Assembly: GCF_004339675.1 (NCBI RefSeq) | Contig: NZ_SLVM01000020.1 | Coordinates: 1-58,899, forward strand | DNA from: Rhodovulum steppense | GTDB lineage: Bacteria > Pseudomonadota > Alphaproteobacteria > Rhodobacterales > Rhodobacteraceae | DNA: 58,899 nt | Direction of reading: 5' to 3' | Shown here: in pieces, positions 18,195-27,765 of the stretch | How the letters are laid out: every line of letters starts with the position of its first letter | How positions within the stretch are numbered: position 1 is the first letter of the stretch | Program-made: the position numbers and the translations under genes | The notes under the pieces: model-generated | What the model was told of the DNA's origin: nothing | Databases searched by the model: none | Seen by the model: the letters and a program-made list of their open reading frames with translations, nothing else

Positions 18195-19703
18195 TCAGAG
18201 CCCCAGCTTCCGCGCGACGATCTCGCCCGTTGCCTGCGGGTTGGCCTTGCCCCCCGTGGCCTTCATCACCTGGCCCACGAACCAGCCTGCAAGCTTCGGA
18301 TTCTGCTTGGCTTTTTCCACCTGCGCCGGGTTCGCCGCGATGCATTCGTCGACCGCCGCCTCGATCGCCGACAGGTCGGTGACCTGCCGCATCCCCCGCG
18401 TCTCGACGATTTCGCCCGGATCCCCGCCTTCGGTATAGACGATCTCGAACAGGTCCTTGGCAATCTTGCCGGAAATGTCGCCCGAGGTGATAAGGTCGAT
18501 GATCTTTCCCAGTTGTTCCGGGCTGACGGGGCTGTCGGTAATCTCCCGGTCATCTTTCCTGAGCCGTCCGAACAGCTCGTTGATGACCCAGTTCGCCGCC
18601 GTCTTCCCGTCCCGCCCTTTCGCCACCTCCTCGAAATACCCCGCCGAATCCACCTCCGCCGTCAATACGCCGGCATCGTATTCGGTCAGGCCGAAGTCGT
18701 TGACAAAGCGGGACTTTTTCTCGTCGGGCAGTTCGGGCAGCGCGGCCTTGATCTCGTCCACCCAGGCCTGGTCGATCTCCAGCGGCAACAGGTCGGGGCA
18801 GGGGAAGTAGCGGTAGTCATGCGCTTCTTCCTTCGAGCGCATCGACCGCGTCTCGCCCTTGTCGGGATCGTAGAGCCGGGTTTCCTGCACGACCTGGCCG
18901 CCATCCTCGACGATGGCGATCTGGCGCCGGGCCTCGTACTCGATCGCGGCCTGGATGAAGCGCATCGAGTTCATGTTCTTGATTTCACAGCGCGTTCCCA
19001 GCGCGTCCTTGTCGCCCGCAAGCCATGCCTCATAGGCGCCGGGGCGGCAGATCGAGACGTTCACATCGGCGCGCAGGTTGCCGTTCTGCATGTTGCCGTC
19101 GCAGGTGCCCAGATAGCGCATGATCTGGCGCAGCTTGCCGACATAGGCCGCCGCCTCCTCGGGGCCGCGGATGTCGGGGCGGCTGACGATCTCCATCAGC
19201 GCGACGCCGGTGCGGTTGAGATCGACAAAGGACATGGCGGGATCCATGTCGTGGATCGACTTGCCCGCATCCTGTTCAAGATGGATGCGCTCGATCCGCA
19301 CAAGCCGCGCGATGCCCGGCCCCATGTCGACCAGCACTTCGCCCTCGCCGACGATGGGGTGGTAAAGCTGGCTGATCTGATAGCCCTGCGGCAGGTCGGG
19401 GTAGAAATAGTTCTTGCGGTCAAAGGCCGAGACAAGGTTGATCGCCGCCTTCAGCCCCAGCCCGGTGCGCACGGCTTGCGCCACGCAGAACTCGTTGATC
19501 ACGGGCAGCATGCCGGGCATCGCGGCATCGACAAAGGCGACATTGGCATTGGGCTCGGCGCCAAAGGCGGTCGAGGCGCCCGAGAACAGCTTGGCGTTCG
19601 AGGCCACCTGGGCATGGACCTCGAGCCCGATCACCAGTTCCCAATCGGCCTTGGCGCCGGAGATCACCTTGGGTTTGGGGGCTTGATAGGCAAGGTCGAG
19701 CAT
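18195..19703 (-). CDS. gatB: Asp-tRNA(Asn)/Glu-tRNA(Gln) amidotransferase subunit B
   Basis: A 502-aa GatB, which with GatA and GatC converts mischarged Glu-tRNA(Gln) or Asp-tRNA(Asn) to the correct amide. The start reads [12 protein letters not shown], then the kinase-like core has [33 protein letters not shown] and [11 protein letters not shown]. The C-terminal YqeY-like tail domain ends [17 protein letters not shown]. The length is normal. gatA and gatC are not adjacent, so the subunits are encoded at separate loci. Confidence 0.97.
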   Translation of the reverse strand: MLDLAYQAPKPKVISGAKADWELVIGLEVHAQVASNAKLFSGASTAFGAEPNANVAFVDAAMPGMLPVINEFCVAQAVRTGLGLKAAINLVSAFDRKNYFYPDLPQGYQISQLYHPIVGEGEVLVDMGPGIARLVRIERIHLEQDAGKSIHDMDPAMSFVDLNRTGVALMEIVSRPDIRGPEEAAAYVGKLRQIMRYLGTCDGNMQNGNLRADVNVSICRPGAYEAWLAGDKDALGTRCEIKNMNSMRFIQAAIEYEARRQIAIVEDGGQVVQETRLYDPDKGETRSMRSKEEAHDYRYFPCPDLLPLEIDQAWVDEIKAALPELPDEKKSRFVNDFGLTEYDAGVLTAEVDSAGYFEEVAKGRDGKTAANWVINELFGRLRKDDREITDSPVSPEQLGKIIDLITSGDISGKIAKDLFEIVYTEGGDPGEIVETRGMRQVTDLSAIEAAVDECIAANPAQVEKAKQNPKLAGWFVGQVMKATGGKANPQATGEIVARKLGL

Positions 19704-19909
19704 CGGGGCGGTCCTTTCTCAGCGGAGCCTGTCTAAGGCAGGGGGCGCGCGCGGGCAAGGGGGACGGGGCGGCGGAGGATTGCCGATCGGCCCCCCCGCG
19801 ATCGGCGGCGCATCGCGCATGTCCGAAGGGCAGGGTTGCCCGATGACCCCTTGCCGGGCATTACCCCCCGGCCGGTCAAACTGCGTCCGGTGCAACACCA
19901 GGACGACCG

Positions 19910-20506
19910 ATGCGCCTTTTGCCGCTTGCCCTCTGCCTTGTCATGGCCGCCAGCGGATGCGTGAAATCCCCCGACAGCGCCAGCCGCGCTGCCTACTTCC
20001 CCGGGGATCTGCCGCGGATGGGATGGGATCACCGGCCCGAGGCGCCCGCCTGGACCGAGGCAAGCCTGCAAGCATTGTCGAGCCATGGCGCAACGCTGGC
20101 CCAGACCGTCCCGGCCGATATCGCGCATTGGTGCCCGGCCTATCAGAAAGCGGGAACGGCGCAGCGGCAGGCCTTCTGGGCGGGGATGTTCTCGGCGCTG
20201 GCCAAGCATGAAAGCACCTGGAACCCGCAGGCGGTCGGCGGTGGCGGGCGCTGGTTCGGGCTGTTGCAGATCTCTCCGGCTACCGCGCGTCATTACGGGT
20301 GCATGGCGACCAGTGGCGAGGCGCTGAAGGACGGTTCGGCCAATATCAGCTGCGCGATCCGCATTGCCTCGCGCACCGTGCCGCGCGATGGCGTGGTGGC
20401 GGCGGGCCGTGGGGGCGTTGCCGCCGATTGGGGGCCGATGTCGGTTTCGGCCAAGCGCGAGGAAATCGCCGCCTGGACCCGGTCACAGCCCTATTGCAGG
20501 GGCTGA
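19910..20506 (+). CDS. lytic transglycosylase SLT-domain lipoprotein
   Basis: A 198-aa exported protein with a lipoprotein signal (LCLVMAASGC; lipid-attached Cys ~17). The SLT-like fold contains MFSALAKHESTWNP with a candidate catalytic Glu in HES, then GLLQISPATARHYGC, the GLxQI block of family-1 transglycosylases. It cleaves or binds the peptidoglycan glycan strand in the periplasm. Two later Cys residues may form a disulfide. It starts about 200 bp downstream of the divergent gatB start and is followed by an ABC ATPase gene. Confidence 0.85.
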   Translation: MRLLPLALCLVMAASGCVKSPDSASRAAYFPGDLPRMGWDHRPEAPAWTEASLQALSSHGATLAQTVPADIAHWCPAYQKAGTAQRQAFWAGMFSALAKHESTWNPQAVGGGGRWFGLLQISPATARHYGCMATSGEALKDGSANISCAIRIASRTVPRDGVVAAGRGGVAADWGPMSVSAKREEIAAWTRSQPYCRG

Positions 20507-20649
20507 GCGGCGCGGATTTCATCCCTTGCGGCAGCGCCCGCCCATTCGACGGGCAGGGGACACTGCCCAGCCTTGCGGCATTGGCGCCGCGTTGATATCT
20601 GCCCCTCAAGCCCGATAGTTTCCATCGGAAAACGCGTGCGAGGCAGGTC

Positions 20650-21750
20650 TTGAGTTCCCTTACCCCCCGGCTGGAAATCCAGAACATCACCCGCGTCTTT
20701 GGCGGGCGGACGGTGGTCGATGACGTGTCGCTCAAGGTCATGCCGGGGCAGGTGACCTGTCTGCTGGGGCCTTCGGGCTGCGGCAAGTCCACGACGCTGC
20801 GGGTGATCGCGGGTGTGGACATGCAGGACAGCGGCAATATCTTCATCGACGGCAACCTGGTCTGCGACACGGTGTTCCGCGTGCCGCCCGAGCGCCGCTC
20901 TGTCGGGCTGATGTTCCAGGATTTCGCGCTGTTCCCGCATCTGAGCGTGGCCGAGAACGTCGCCTTCGGGCTCAGCGGCAGCCGCGCCGAGAAACGCCGC
21001 CGGGTCGAGCAGTTGCTGGAGCGGGTGGACCTGCTGGGCCATATCGACGATTACCCGCACCAGCTTTCGGGTGGCGAACAGCAGCGCGTGGCGCTGGTGC
21101 GCGCGCTTGCGCCGCGGCCCAAGATCATGCTGATGGACGAACCCTTTTCGGGGCTGGACAACCGGCTCAGGGACGAGATCCGCGACGACACGCTGAGCGT
21201 TCTGAAGGAAGAGGGCGCCGCCGTTCTGCTGGTCACGCACGAGCCCGACGAGGCGATGCGCATGGCCGACGAGATCGCGTTGATGCGGCACGGCAAGATC
21301 GTGCAGCAGGGCGCACCCTACAACATCTACAACGCGCCGGTAGACCGGGCTGCGGCGGCTTTCTTCAGCGATATCAACGTGATCCGGGGCAAGGTCAAGA
21401 ACCTTCTGACGGAAACCGCCTTTGGTCAGTTCCTGACGCCCGCCATGCCCGATGGCTCCGAGGTGGACATCATCATCCGCCCCCAGCATATCCGCATCGA
21501 CTTCGACCGCAACGGCCGCGGCCCGAACCCGACGCCCGAAACCGGCGTGGCGGCGCGCGCGGTGGTGGAGCGCGCCCGCTTCATGGGCTCGGAAAGCCTG
21601 GTCGAGTTCCGGATGGATTATGACGGCACGATGCTGAAGGTGACCGTGCCCGCGGTGTTCCTGCCCCGGCCGGGCACGGCGATGTGGCTGATGATCCGGC
21701 GCGACCGCTGCTTCGTCTTCCCCGCGCCGGGACATGAACGCGCGGCCTGA
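20650..21750 (+). CDS. ABC transporter ATP-binding protein (MalK/PotA/UgpC-like)
   Basis: A 366-aa ATPase subunit of an importer. Walker A is GPSGCGKST, the Q-loop lies in LMFQDFALFPH, the signature is LSGGEQQRVALVRALAP, and Walker B is IMLMDEPFSGLD. A C-terminal regulatory TOBE/OB extension follows residue ~240. The start is a TTG preceded by GAGG at 6 nt; no in-frame ATG gives a complete N-terminus. No permease or binding-protein gene flanks it, so the cognate transporter must be elsewhere or the ATPase is shared. Substrate unknown. Confidence 0.85.
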   Translation: MSSLTPRLEIQNITRVFGGRTVVDDVSLKVMPGQVTCLLGPSGCGKSTTLRVIAGVDMQDSGNIFIDGNLVCDTVFRVPPERRSVGLMFQDFALFPHLSVAENVAFGLSGSRAEKRRRVEQLLERVDLLGHIDDYPHQLSGGEQQRVALVRALAPRPKIMLMDEPFSGLDNRLRDEIRDDTLSVLKEEGAAVLLVTHEPDEAMRMADEIALMRHGKIVQQGAPYNIYNAPVDRAAAAFFSDINVIRGKVKNLLTETAFGQFLTPAMPDGSEVDIIIRPQHIRIDFDRNGRGPNPTPETGVAARAVVERARFMGSESLVEFRMDYDGTMLKVTVPAVFLPRPGTAMWLMIRRDRCFVFPAPGHERAA

Positions 21751-21894
21751 CGGGGTGCAGTCGGCGGAATTCGGCAAATAATCGCGAGATCGCGATGGAA
21801 TGGGTCTTTGATCTGGCCGTTGGACCCAATAGATGTGACAGACAGAATTCCATGCGGGGCGCGGGGTGCGCCCGCCAGACAATCGGAGATTGAC

Positions 21895-22110
21895 ATGGGA
21901 GTTGGAAACATCGGGGTTGGTGGCCTGCTGCTGATCGCTGTCGTCGTGCTGGTGCTGTTCGGACGGGGGAAAGTCTCGTCTCTGATGGGCGAGGTCGGCA
22001 AGGGCATCAGTGCCTTCAAGAAGGGCGTCAAGGAAGAGACGGAAGAGGCCAAGCAAAGCCTCGAGGCCGCGCGCGACGTCACCCCCGAACAGGAGAAGGA
22101 CAAGGCCTGA
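21895..22110 (+). CDS. tatA: twin-arginine translocase subunit TatA
   Basis: A 71-aa TatA: one N-terminal membrane helix (IGVGGLLLIAVVVLVLFG), the FGRGK hinge, an amphipathic helix (LMGEVGKGISAFKKGVKEE) and a charged acidic tail. TatA oligomers form the translocation path for folded proteins. CGGAGA precedes the ATG at 21895; the longer frame from 21808 is not needed. It is the first gene of the tatA-tatB-tatC-DUF815 operon, 24 bp before tatB. Confidence 0.95.
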   Translation: MGVGNIGVGGLLLIAVVVLVLFGRGKVSSLMGEVGKGISAFKKGVKEETEEAKQSLEAARDVTPEQEKDKA

Positions 22111-22134
22111 TCCGCCTGTCCCGCGCATAGCCCC

Positions 22135-22524
22135 ATGTTCGACCTCGGCTGGACCGAACTTCTGCTGATCGGCATCGTGGCGCTGATCGTGGTGGGCCCC
22201 AAGGACCTGCCGGGCATGTTCCGCACGCTTGGCCGCTTCACCGCCAAGGCGCGCAACATGGCGCGCGAGTTCCAGCGCGCCATGGACGATGCCGCCGACA
22301 CGGCCGGCATGAAGGACACGGTCAAGGACCTGAAGGACATCGCCAATCCGCGCAAGATGGGCCTCGACACGCTGAACGAGGCGGCCGAGGCCTTCGAGAA
22401 ATGGGAACCGAAGCGGTCCCCCGGCGCACCGACCGCCGACACCGCGACGCCCCCGGGGACCGCGGCGCCTTCGGCAACGGCCCCCGCAGCCGCGCCCGCC
22501 CCCGAGACCAAGAGCGACGCATGA
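22135..22524 (+). CDS. tatB: twin-arginine translocase subunit TatB
   Basis: A 129-aa TatB, the receptor partner of TatC. It starts [26 protein letters not shown], the conserved TatB start with a Glu in the membrane helix and the GPKDLP hinge. An amphipathic helix ([16 protein letters not shown]) and an Ala/Pro/Thr-rich disordered tail follow. Its stop overlaps the tatC start (ATGA), indicating translational coupling. Confidence 0.95.
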   Translation: MFDLGWTELLLIGIVALIVVGPKDLPGMFRTLGRFTAKARNMAREFQRAMDDAADTAGMKDTVKDLKDIANPRKMGLDTLNEAAEAFEKWEPKRSPGAPTADTATPPGTAAPSATAPAAAPAPETKSDA

Positions 22525-23405
22525 AGACCGAAGAGATCGACGACAGCTCTGCCCCGCTGATCGAGCATCTGGCGGAACTGCGCACGCGGCTGATCTATTC
22601 GGTCTCGGGCTTCATCACGGCCATGGTGGCCTGTTTCCTCGTGTGGCAGCCGATCTTCAACTTCCTGACCCGGCCGATCTGTTCGGCGCTGGCCTCGCGC
22701 GGGCAGGATTGCGGGCTCTACCTCATCAAGTTGCAGGAAGGCTTCTTCGTCGCGATCCAGATTTCGCTGGTGGGCGGGCTTGCGCTGGCCTTCCCGCTGA
22801 TCGCCTACCAGATGTGGCGCTTCGTGGCGCCGGGACTTTACCGCTCGGAAAAACGCGCCTTCCTGCCCTTCCTGATCGCCTCGCCTTTCATGTTCTTCCT
22901 CGGCGCGTCCTTCGCCTATTACGTTGTCACGCCGCTGGCCTTCGATTTCTTCCTCGGCTTCCAGCAGGTCGGTGCGATCCCGGTCGAGGGCGGCGAGGTC
23001 ATGTCGCAGACTGCGGGCGTGACCTTTCACGGCTCGGTGCAGGAATACCTGTCGCTGACGATCAAGTTCGTGCTGGCCTTCGGGCTGTGCTTCCAGTTGC
23101 CGGTGCTGCTGACGCTGATGGGCAAGGCGGGGCTTGTCTCGGCGGCGGGTCTGGGGTCGATGCGCAAATATGCGGTGGTCGCCATCCTTGTGCTGGCAGC
23201 CCTTGTCACGCCGCCCGATGTCATCACGCAGATCATCCTGTTCGTGGTGGTCTACGGGCTTTACGAGATCTCGATCCTTCTGGTCCGCCGCGTCGAGAAG
23301 AAGCGCGAGAAGGAGCTTCGCGAACAGGGGCTTTGGTTCGAGGATGACCCGGACGATGACCCGCTGATGAAGGAGTTCGACCAGGGCGGGGACGCGCGCC
23401 CGTGA
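22521..23405 (+). CDS. tatC: twin-arginine translocase subunit TatC
   Basis: A 294-aa multispanning TatC that recognises the RR signal peptide. It begins with [17 protein letters not shown], the cytoplasmic N-terminal signature, and has six hydrophobic segments plus the conserved [23 protein letters not shown] and [12 protein letters not shown] charged C-terminal tail follows. The start ATG at 22521 overlaps the tatB stop; the longer frame upstream is a shadow of tatB. Confidence 0.97.
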   Translation: MKTEEIDDSSAPLIEHLAELRTRLIYSVSGFITAMVACFLVWQPIFNFLTRPICSALASRGQDCGLYLIKLQEGFFVAIQISLVGGLALAFPLIAYQMWRFVAPGLYRSEKRAFLPFLIASPFMFFLGASFAYYVVTPLAFDFFLGFQQVGAIPVEGGEVMSQTAGVTFHGSVQEYLSLTIKFVLAFGLCFQLPVLLTLMGKAGLVSAAGLGSMRKYAVVAILVLAALVTPPDVITQIILFVVVYGLYEISILLVRRVEKKREKELREQGLWFEDDPDDDPLMKEFDQGGDARP

Positions 23406-24247
23406 CCGGGGCGGATGCGCTCAGACGGATTGCCGAGGCGCTGGAACGGATGAGCCCCGCCCCCGCCGAGGCCCCCGATTTCGCAGGTGCCGATGCCTTT
23501 GTCTGGCATGTCGCGCCCGACCGTCTGGCCCCGGTGGCCGAGGTGAACCGGGTGGACCTGGGCCTGTTGCAGGGGATCGACCGCGCCCGCGACACGCTGC
23601 TGGAGAATACCCGCCATTTCGCGCAGGGACTGCCCGCGAACAACGCGCTTTTGTGGGGCGCGCGCGGCATGGGCAAGTCGAGTCTCGTCAAGGCGATCCA
23701 TGCGGCCATCGTGGCCGAGGGACACGCGCTGAAGATCGTCGAGGTCCAGCGCGAGGATCTGCCCAGCATCGGGCGGCTGCTGACGCTGCTGCGCGCGGCC
23801 CCCGACCAGCGGTTCATCCTGTTCTGCGACGACCTGTCCTTTTCCCATGACGACCAGCATTACAAGTCGCTCAAGGCGGTGCTGGATGGCGGGATCGAGG
23901 GGCGGCCGGGCAACGTGGTGTTCTATGCCACCTCGAACCGGCGCCACCTTATGCCGCGCGACATGATCGAAAACGAACGCTCTACCGCGATCAGCCCGTC
24001 CGAGGCGGTCGAGGAAAAGGTTTCCCTTTCGGACCGCTTCGGGCTGTGGCTGGGCTTTCACCCGTGCAGCCAGGACGAATATCTCGCGATGATCCGCGGC
24101 TATTGCGACGCCCATGGCATAGCCATCGACGATGCGACGCTGCGGGCCGAGGCGATCGAGTGGCAGGCCACGCGCGGGGCGCGTTCGGGGCGGGTGGCCT
24201 GGCAGTTCTTCACCGATCTCGCCGCGCGCCGCGGCGTCCGGATCTGA
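23402..24247 (+). CDS. DUF815-type AAA ATP-binding protein
   Basis: A 281-aa ATPase of the DUF815 family. Walker A is [19 protein letters not shown], Walker B is [14 protein letters not shown], and there is a sensor-like [13 protein letters not shown]. Residues ~1-80 form a linker with [12 protein letters not shown]. The GTG start overlaps the tatC stop (GTGA), so it is translated with the Tat genes. The family function is not established; conserved linkage to tatC hints at membrane-protein or export quality control, which is inference. Confidence 0.85.
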   Translation: MTGADALRRIAEALERMSPAPAEAPDFAGADAFVWHVAPDRLAPVAEVNRVDLGLLQGIDRARDTLLENTRHFAQGLPANNALLWGARGMGKSSLVKAIHAAIVAEGHALKIVEVQREDLPSIGRLLTLLRAAPDQRFILFCDDLSFSHDDQHYKSLKAVLDGGIEGRPGNVVFYATSNRRHLMPRDMIENERSTAISPSEAVEEKVSLSDRFGLWLGFHPCSQDEYLAMIRGYCDAHGIAIDDATLRAEAIEWQATRGARSGRVAWQFFTDLAARRGVRI

Positions 24248-24293
24248 GCGCGCGCGCCTTCCTCCTGGTCCGGATATCCGAATTCCTCCAGGA

Positions 24294-25463
24294 TCACGGC
24301 GTCAGATAAGGCATCGGATCGACGCTTTCGAAGCCTTTGCGGATCTCGAAATGCAGGAAGGCGGGGTTGCCTGCGCGCACTTGGGCCAGCGTCTGGCCGC
24401 GCTTGACCGTGGCGCCCTTCTCGACCGCGATCCCGTCGATATTGGCATAGACCGACAGCATGTTGTCGGGGTGGCGCACCACGAGGATCGGTACCTGTTC
24501 GGTGTCTCGGGTGATCGCGGCGACGGTGCCGTCTGCGGCCGCCTTCACCGGGCTGCCCGCGCGGGCCGAGATGTCGATCCCGTCATTCTTGCCCTTTTGA
24601 TAGCCGCGGATGATGCTGCCCTGCACCGGCATCGCGAACCGGGCCTGGGTGGTGCTTTCGGACTTCATCTGCGGCGAGGCGGGCGCGGCGGCGGTCGGCG
24701 GCGGGGCGGCCGCTGGCGTTGTCGTCTGCTCGCGCGGCAGGGGCGTCGCGGCGCTGGGCGGGGTGGGGGCGGCCGATCCGGCGCCGGGGCGGGTTGCCAC
24801 GACGGCGGGCGCGGCGGCGACCTCGCGCGCAGGGGTCGGGATCAGCAGAAACTGCCCCTCGCGCACCGCCATGTCGGGGCCAAGCCCGTTCCAGTCGGCC
24901 AGCGCGCGCGGCGTCACGTTGTAGAGCCGGGCTATGGAATAGGCGGTCTCTCCGCGTTCGACGCGGTGGCGCACCGGTTCCTGCCCGCGCGGCGCAGCGG
25001 GGGCCACGGCCGACGCCGATTGCTGGCCCGAGCGCTGGATCGCGTCGCCCGCGATGTTGGTGATGTCGATCCGGTCATCGCTGCGCAGCCCGCCAATGGC
25101 GGTGCCGCCATCCGGCACACGGCGGGGCAGGGCAATGATCTCGCCTTCCCGCAGACGGGCATCGCGCGAGATGCCGTTGTGGCGCGCCAGTTCCTCGGCC
25201 GGCAGGCCCACGCGGTTCGCCACATCGCCCAGGTTGTCGCCGCGCCGGGCCACCGCCACCTGGTAATTCGCATAGGAAATCACACCGCGGGAATCCGGAT
25301 CCGGGCGCGGGCCGCTCTCGACCCTGACAGCCTGAGCTCCGCTGCCGCCCATGTCGCGGAAATCGTAATCCCAGCCGCTTTCGCAGCCAGCCAGCAACCC
25401 GGCCCCAAGCCCCAGGGCAAGGACGCGGGCGGGCAAGCGGGCGGCATGGTCGGAGATGGACAT
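24294..25463 (-). CDS. nlpD: NlpD-like lipoprotein: two LysM domains plus degenerate LytM (M23) domain
   Basis: A 389-aa lipoprotein (lipobox LGAGLLAGC, Cys ~27) with two LysM peptidoglycan-binding modules (VARRGDNLGDVANRVGLPAEE and VERGETAYSIARLYNVTPRAL), an Ala/Pro linker and a C-terminal LytM domain. The zinc and catalytic residues are altered: NDGID where active enzymes have HxxxD, YANID for YAHxx and FLHFE for HLHFE. It is therefore probably a non-hydrolytic activator of amidases, like NlpD/EnvC. It lies downstream of surE-pcm, the classic arrangement. Confidence 0.9.
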   Translation of the reverse strand: MSISDHAARLPARVLALGLGAGLLAGCESGWDYDFRDMGGSGAQAVRVESGPRPDPDSRGVISYANYQVAVARRGDNLGDVANRVGLPAEELARHNGISRDARLREGEIIALPRRVPDGGTAIGGLRSDDRIDITNIAGDAIQRSGQQSASAVAPAAPRGQEPVRHRVERGETAYSIARLYNVTPRALADWNGLGPDMAVREGQFLLIPTPAREVAAAPAVVATRPGAGSAAPTPPSAATPLPREQTTTPAAAPPPTAAAPASPQMKSESTTQARFAMPVQGSIIRGYQKGKNDGIDISARAGSPVKAAADGTVAAITRDTEQVPILVVRHPDNMLSVYANIDGIAVEKGATVKRGQTLAQVRAGNPAFLHFEIRKGFESVDPMPYLTP

Positions 25464-25515
25464 CGCTCGATCCTCGCTGATGCGGGGCCCGTTTGTCCGG
25501 ACCCTCTGGCTGTTC

Positions 25516-26163
25516 CTAGTCGTTGCCGAGCCCCTCGACCAGCGGCACGAAACGCACCTCGCGAAGCTCGTCGTAATCGAAGCCGGTCTCGCCGCGGGTC
25601 ACCTTGATCAGCCGCTGCACCGTGTCCGACTGCCCGACGGGCACGATCATGATACCGCCAACGCGCAATTGCGCCAAGAGCGGTCCGGGCGGATCCTCGG
25701 CCGCCGCGGTCACAAGGATGCGGTCGAAGGGCGCCTGTTCGGGCAGCCCGAACGACCCGTCGGCGGCCAGCGCGGTGACATTGGTCAGCCCCAGCGCCTC
25801 GAACCGCTTCTGCGCTTCGCCGACAAGGCGGCGATGGCGTTCGACCGTATAGACCCGGCGCGCGAGGCGCGAGAGGATCGCGGCCTGATAGCCCGACCCC
25901 GTGCCCACCTCGAGCACCTTGTCGCGCGGCTGCACGTTCAGCGCCTGGGTCATCAGGGCGACCACCGAGGGCTGGCTGATGGTCTGGCCGCAGGGGATGG
26001 GCAGCGGCATGTCCTCATAGGCGCGGGGGGCGAAATGGCCCTTGATGAACACGCCGCGGTCGATGCGTTCCATCGCGTCCAGCACGCGGGCATCCGTGAC
26101 CCCCTTGGAGCGCAGCGTGTAAAGGAACTGCATCTTGCGTTCGGAACTGTCCTCGCCGGTCAT
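25516..26163 (-). CDS. pcm: protein-L-isoaspartate O-methyltransferase
   Basis: A 215-aa SAM-dependent repair methylase acting on isoaspartyl residues in aged proteins. Diagnostic blocks are [21 protein letters not shown], the SAM motif [14 protein letters not shown] and [12 protein letters not shown]. Its ATG overlaps the surE stop by 4 bp, showing coupling within surE-pcm-nlpD. Length and motifs are complete. Confidence 0.96.
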   Translation of the reverse strand: MTGEDSSERKMQFLYTLRSKGVTDARVLDAMERIDRGVFIKGHFAPRAYEDMPLPIPCGQTISQPSVVALMTQALNVQPRDKVLEVGTGSGYQAAILSRLARRVYTVERHRRLVGEAQKRFEALGLTNVTALAADGSFGLPEQAPFDRILVTAAAEDPPGPLLAQLRVGGIMIVPVGQSDTVQRLIKVTRGETGFDYDELREVRFVPLVEGLGND

Positions 26164-26945
26164 TCCAGCCTCGACTTCAGCGCGTCCAGCGCGTCATGGG
26201 CGGTCAGGTCGGCGCGCATCGGTGTCACAGCAATATAGCCGTCGAGGTTCAGTGCCGCGTCCGAGCCGGGCGCGGTCGGCAGGTTCTGCGCACCGCCCTT
26301 GATCCACAGGAACTTGCGCCCCGAGGGCGAGCGGTGCGGCTCCACCCCGAAGGAGGCATCGCGCCGATAGCCCTGCGGTCCCACGCGCAGCCCCTTCACC
26401 CGGTCGGCCGGCACCGGCGGGAAGTTCACGTTGTAGAACAGACGGTAATCGGCGCTGTCCCAATGGCCCTGGTCGATCAGGGCGCGCACGGTCGCCACGC
26501 CATGGACGCGGGCGGCATCGAATTGCAGCGCCTCGTCGAAATTGAGCGGACCCAGATATTGCGACAGCGCGATCGCGGGCAGGCCCTGAAGCGCGGCCTC
26601 CATCGCACCGCCCAGCGTGCCGGAGTAAAGCGCGTTCTCGGCGGCGTTGTTGCCCCGGTTCACGCCTGAAAGCACCAGGTCGGGCCGGGCATCGGTCATC
26701 ACGTCGTAAAGCCCCGCCAGAACGCAATCGGCAGGCGAGCCTTCCGCGGCGAAGCGGCGGGGGCCAAGCTCGGCGATCATCATCGGGTGGGTATAGGAGA
26801 TCTTGTGCGCCACGCCCGACTGCTCGAAGGCGGGGGCGACCACCCAGACCTCGCCCCCGGGACCGGCAACCTCCTCGGCGATGGCCTCGAGCACCTTCAG
26901 CCCCGGGGCGTTGATGCCGTCGTCATTGGTGATGAGAATGCGCAT
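26160..26945 (-). CDS. surE: 5'/3'-nucleotidase SurE
   Basis: A 261-aa metal-dependent survival phosphatase acting on nucleoside monophosphates. The N-terminus [14 protein letters not shown] holds the metal-binding DD pair. Also present are [29 protein letters not shown] with the second metal Asn, and VNFPPV. The frame opens at 26975, but the ATG before RILITNDDG at 26945 is the family's start. It is first in the minus-strand surE-pcm-nlpD operon. Confidence 0.96.
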   Translation of the reverse strand: MRILITNDDGINAPGLKVLEAIAEEVAGPGGEVWVVAPAFEQSGVAHKISYTHPMMIAELGPRRFAAEGSPADCVLAGLYDVMTDARPDLVLSGVNRGNNAAENALYSGTLGGAMEAALQGLPAIALSQYLGPLNFDEALQFDAARVHGVATVRALIDQGHWDSADYRLFYNVNFPPVPADRVKGLRVGPQGYRRDASFGVEPHRSPSGRKFLWIKGGAQNLPTAPGSDAALNLDGYIAVTPMRADLTAHDALDALKSRLE

Positions 26946-27031
26946 GTGTCCTGCCCGAACCGTTTTCCACTGCATAGTGGAGCGTCGGGCAGGCGTAAAG
27001 CGGCTGCGGAGGTACCGCCTCTGCTCAGGGC

Positions 27032-27694
27032 TCAGACCAGACCCAGTTCCGTTACCATCCGCGCCGCCTCGTCAGTCGGGCGGGCCAAGCCGGTAGTATC
27101 CTCGCCCGGGTAAAGGCGGTTGCGGTGGTTGGTGGGCATCGGTGCGGGCACGAAGCGATGCACATGCACATCCTGAAGCCGCGCCTGTTCGGCGGCCCAG
27201 GCCGCGAAGATCGCGCGTTGCGCGGCCTTGCAGGCGGCATAGGCGCCCAGAAACGGGCCTTCGGCAAGATCGTCCACCAGAACGGCATGGCCGCCCCCGG
27301 GGGCTGCGCGCAGCAGCGGCGAGATGAAATTCGCCAACACGCCCAGCGCCTCGACATTCGCGGCGACGGCCTTGGTCCAGAATTTCAGGTCGATCTGTTC
27401 GGCCGGGCTGAAGGGCGGGGTCTGGATCGCGCAATGCACCCAAAGATCGACATGGCCCCAGCGATCATAGATGCCGCGGCAAAGGGTGCGCATGGCATCG
27501 TCAACGGTGATGTCCATGGGGGCAAGCGTCGCATGCCCGCCCGCGGCCTGGATGCGATCGTCCAGCTCCTCGAGCGCGCCGCTGGTGCGCGCCACGGCAA
27601 CGACGTGATAGCCCCGCCGGGCCAGTTCCTCGGCCACCGCCGCGCCGAAGCCGCGGGAGGCGCCTGTTACAAGGGCGATTTTCTGGTCTGTCAT
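27032..27694 (-). CDS. SDR family oxidoreductase (catalytic Ser not evident)
   Basis: A 220-aa short-chain dehydrogenase/reductase. The Rossmann nucleotide motif is [17 protein letters not shown] near residue 10, and the catalytic YxxxK is YAACK. In the strand before it, where an active-site Ser is expected, the sequence reads [12 protein letters not shown]. The Ser is missing, which may alter or abolish redox chemistry. The start at 27694 ([11 protein letters not shown]) is chosen over a longer frame. It follows purF by 71 bp and is the last gene of the radA-cvpA-purF run. Substrate unknown. Confidence 0.85.
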   Translation of the reverse strand: MTDQKIALVTGASRGFGAAVAEELARRGYHVVAVARTSGALEELDDRIQAAGGHATLAPMDITVDDAMRTLCRGIYDRWGHVDLWVHCAIQTPPFSPAEQIDLKFWTKAVAANVEALGVLANFISPLLRAAPGGGHAVLVDDLAEGPFLGAYAACKAAQRAIFAAWAAEQARLQDVHVHRFVPAPMPTNHRNRLYPGEDTTGLARPTDEAARMVTELGLV

Positions 27695-27765
27695 GCTGGG
27701 TCTTTCGGTCATCTGCGCGGAGAGGTCAAGATGGGGTCGGCAAAGGGCGACATCCGCGCGCAGCC

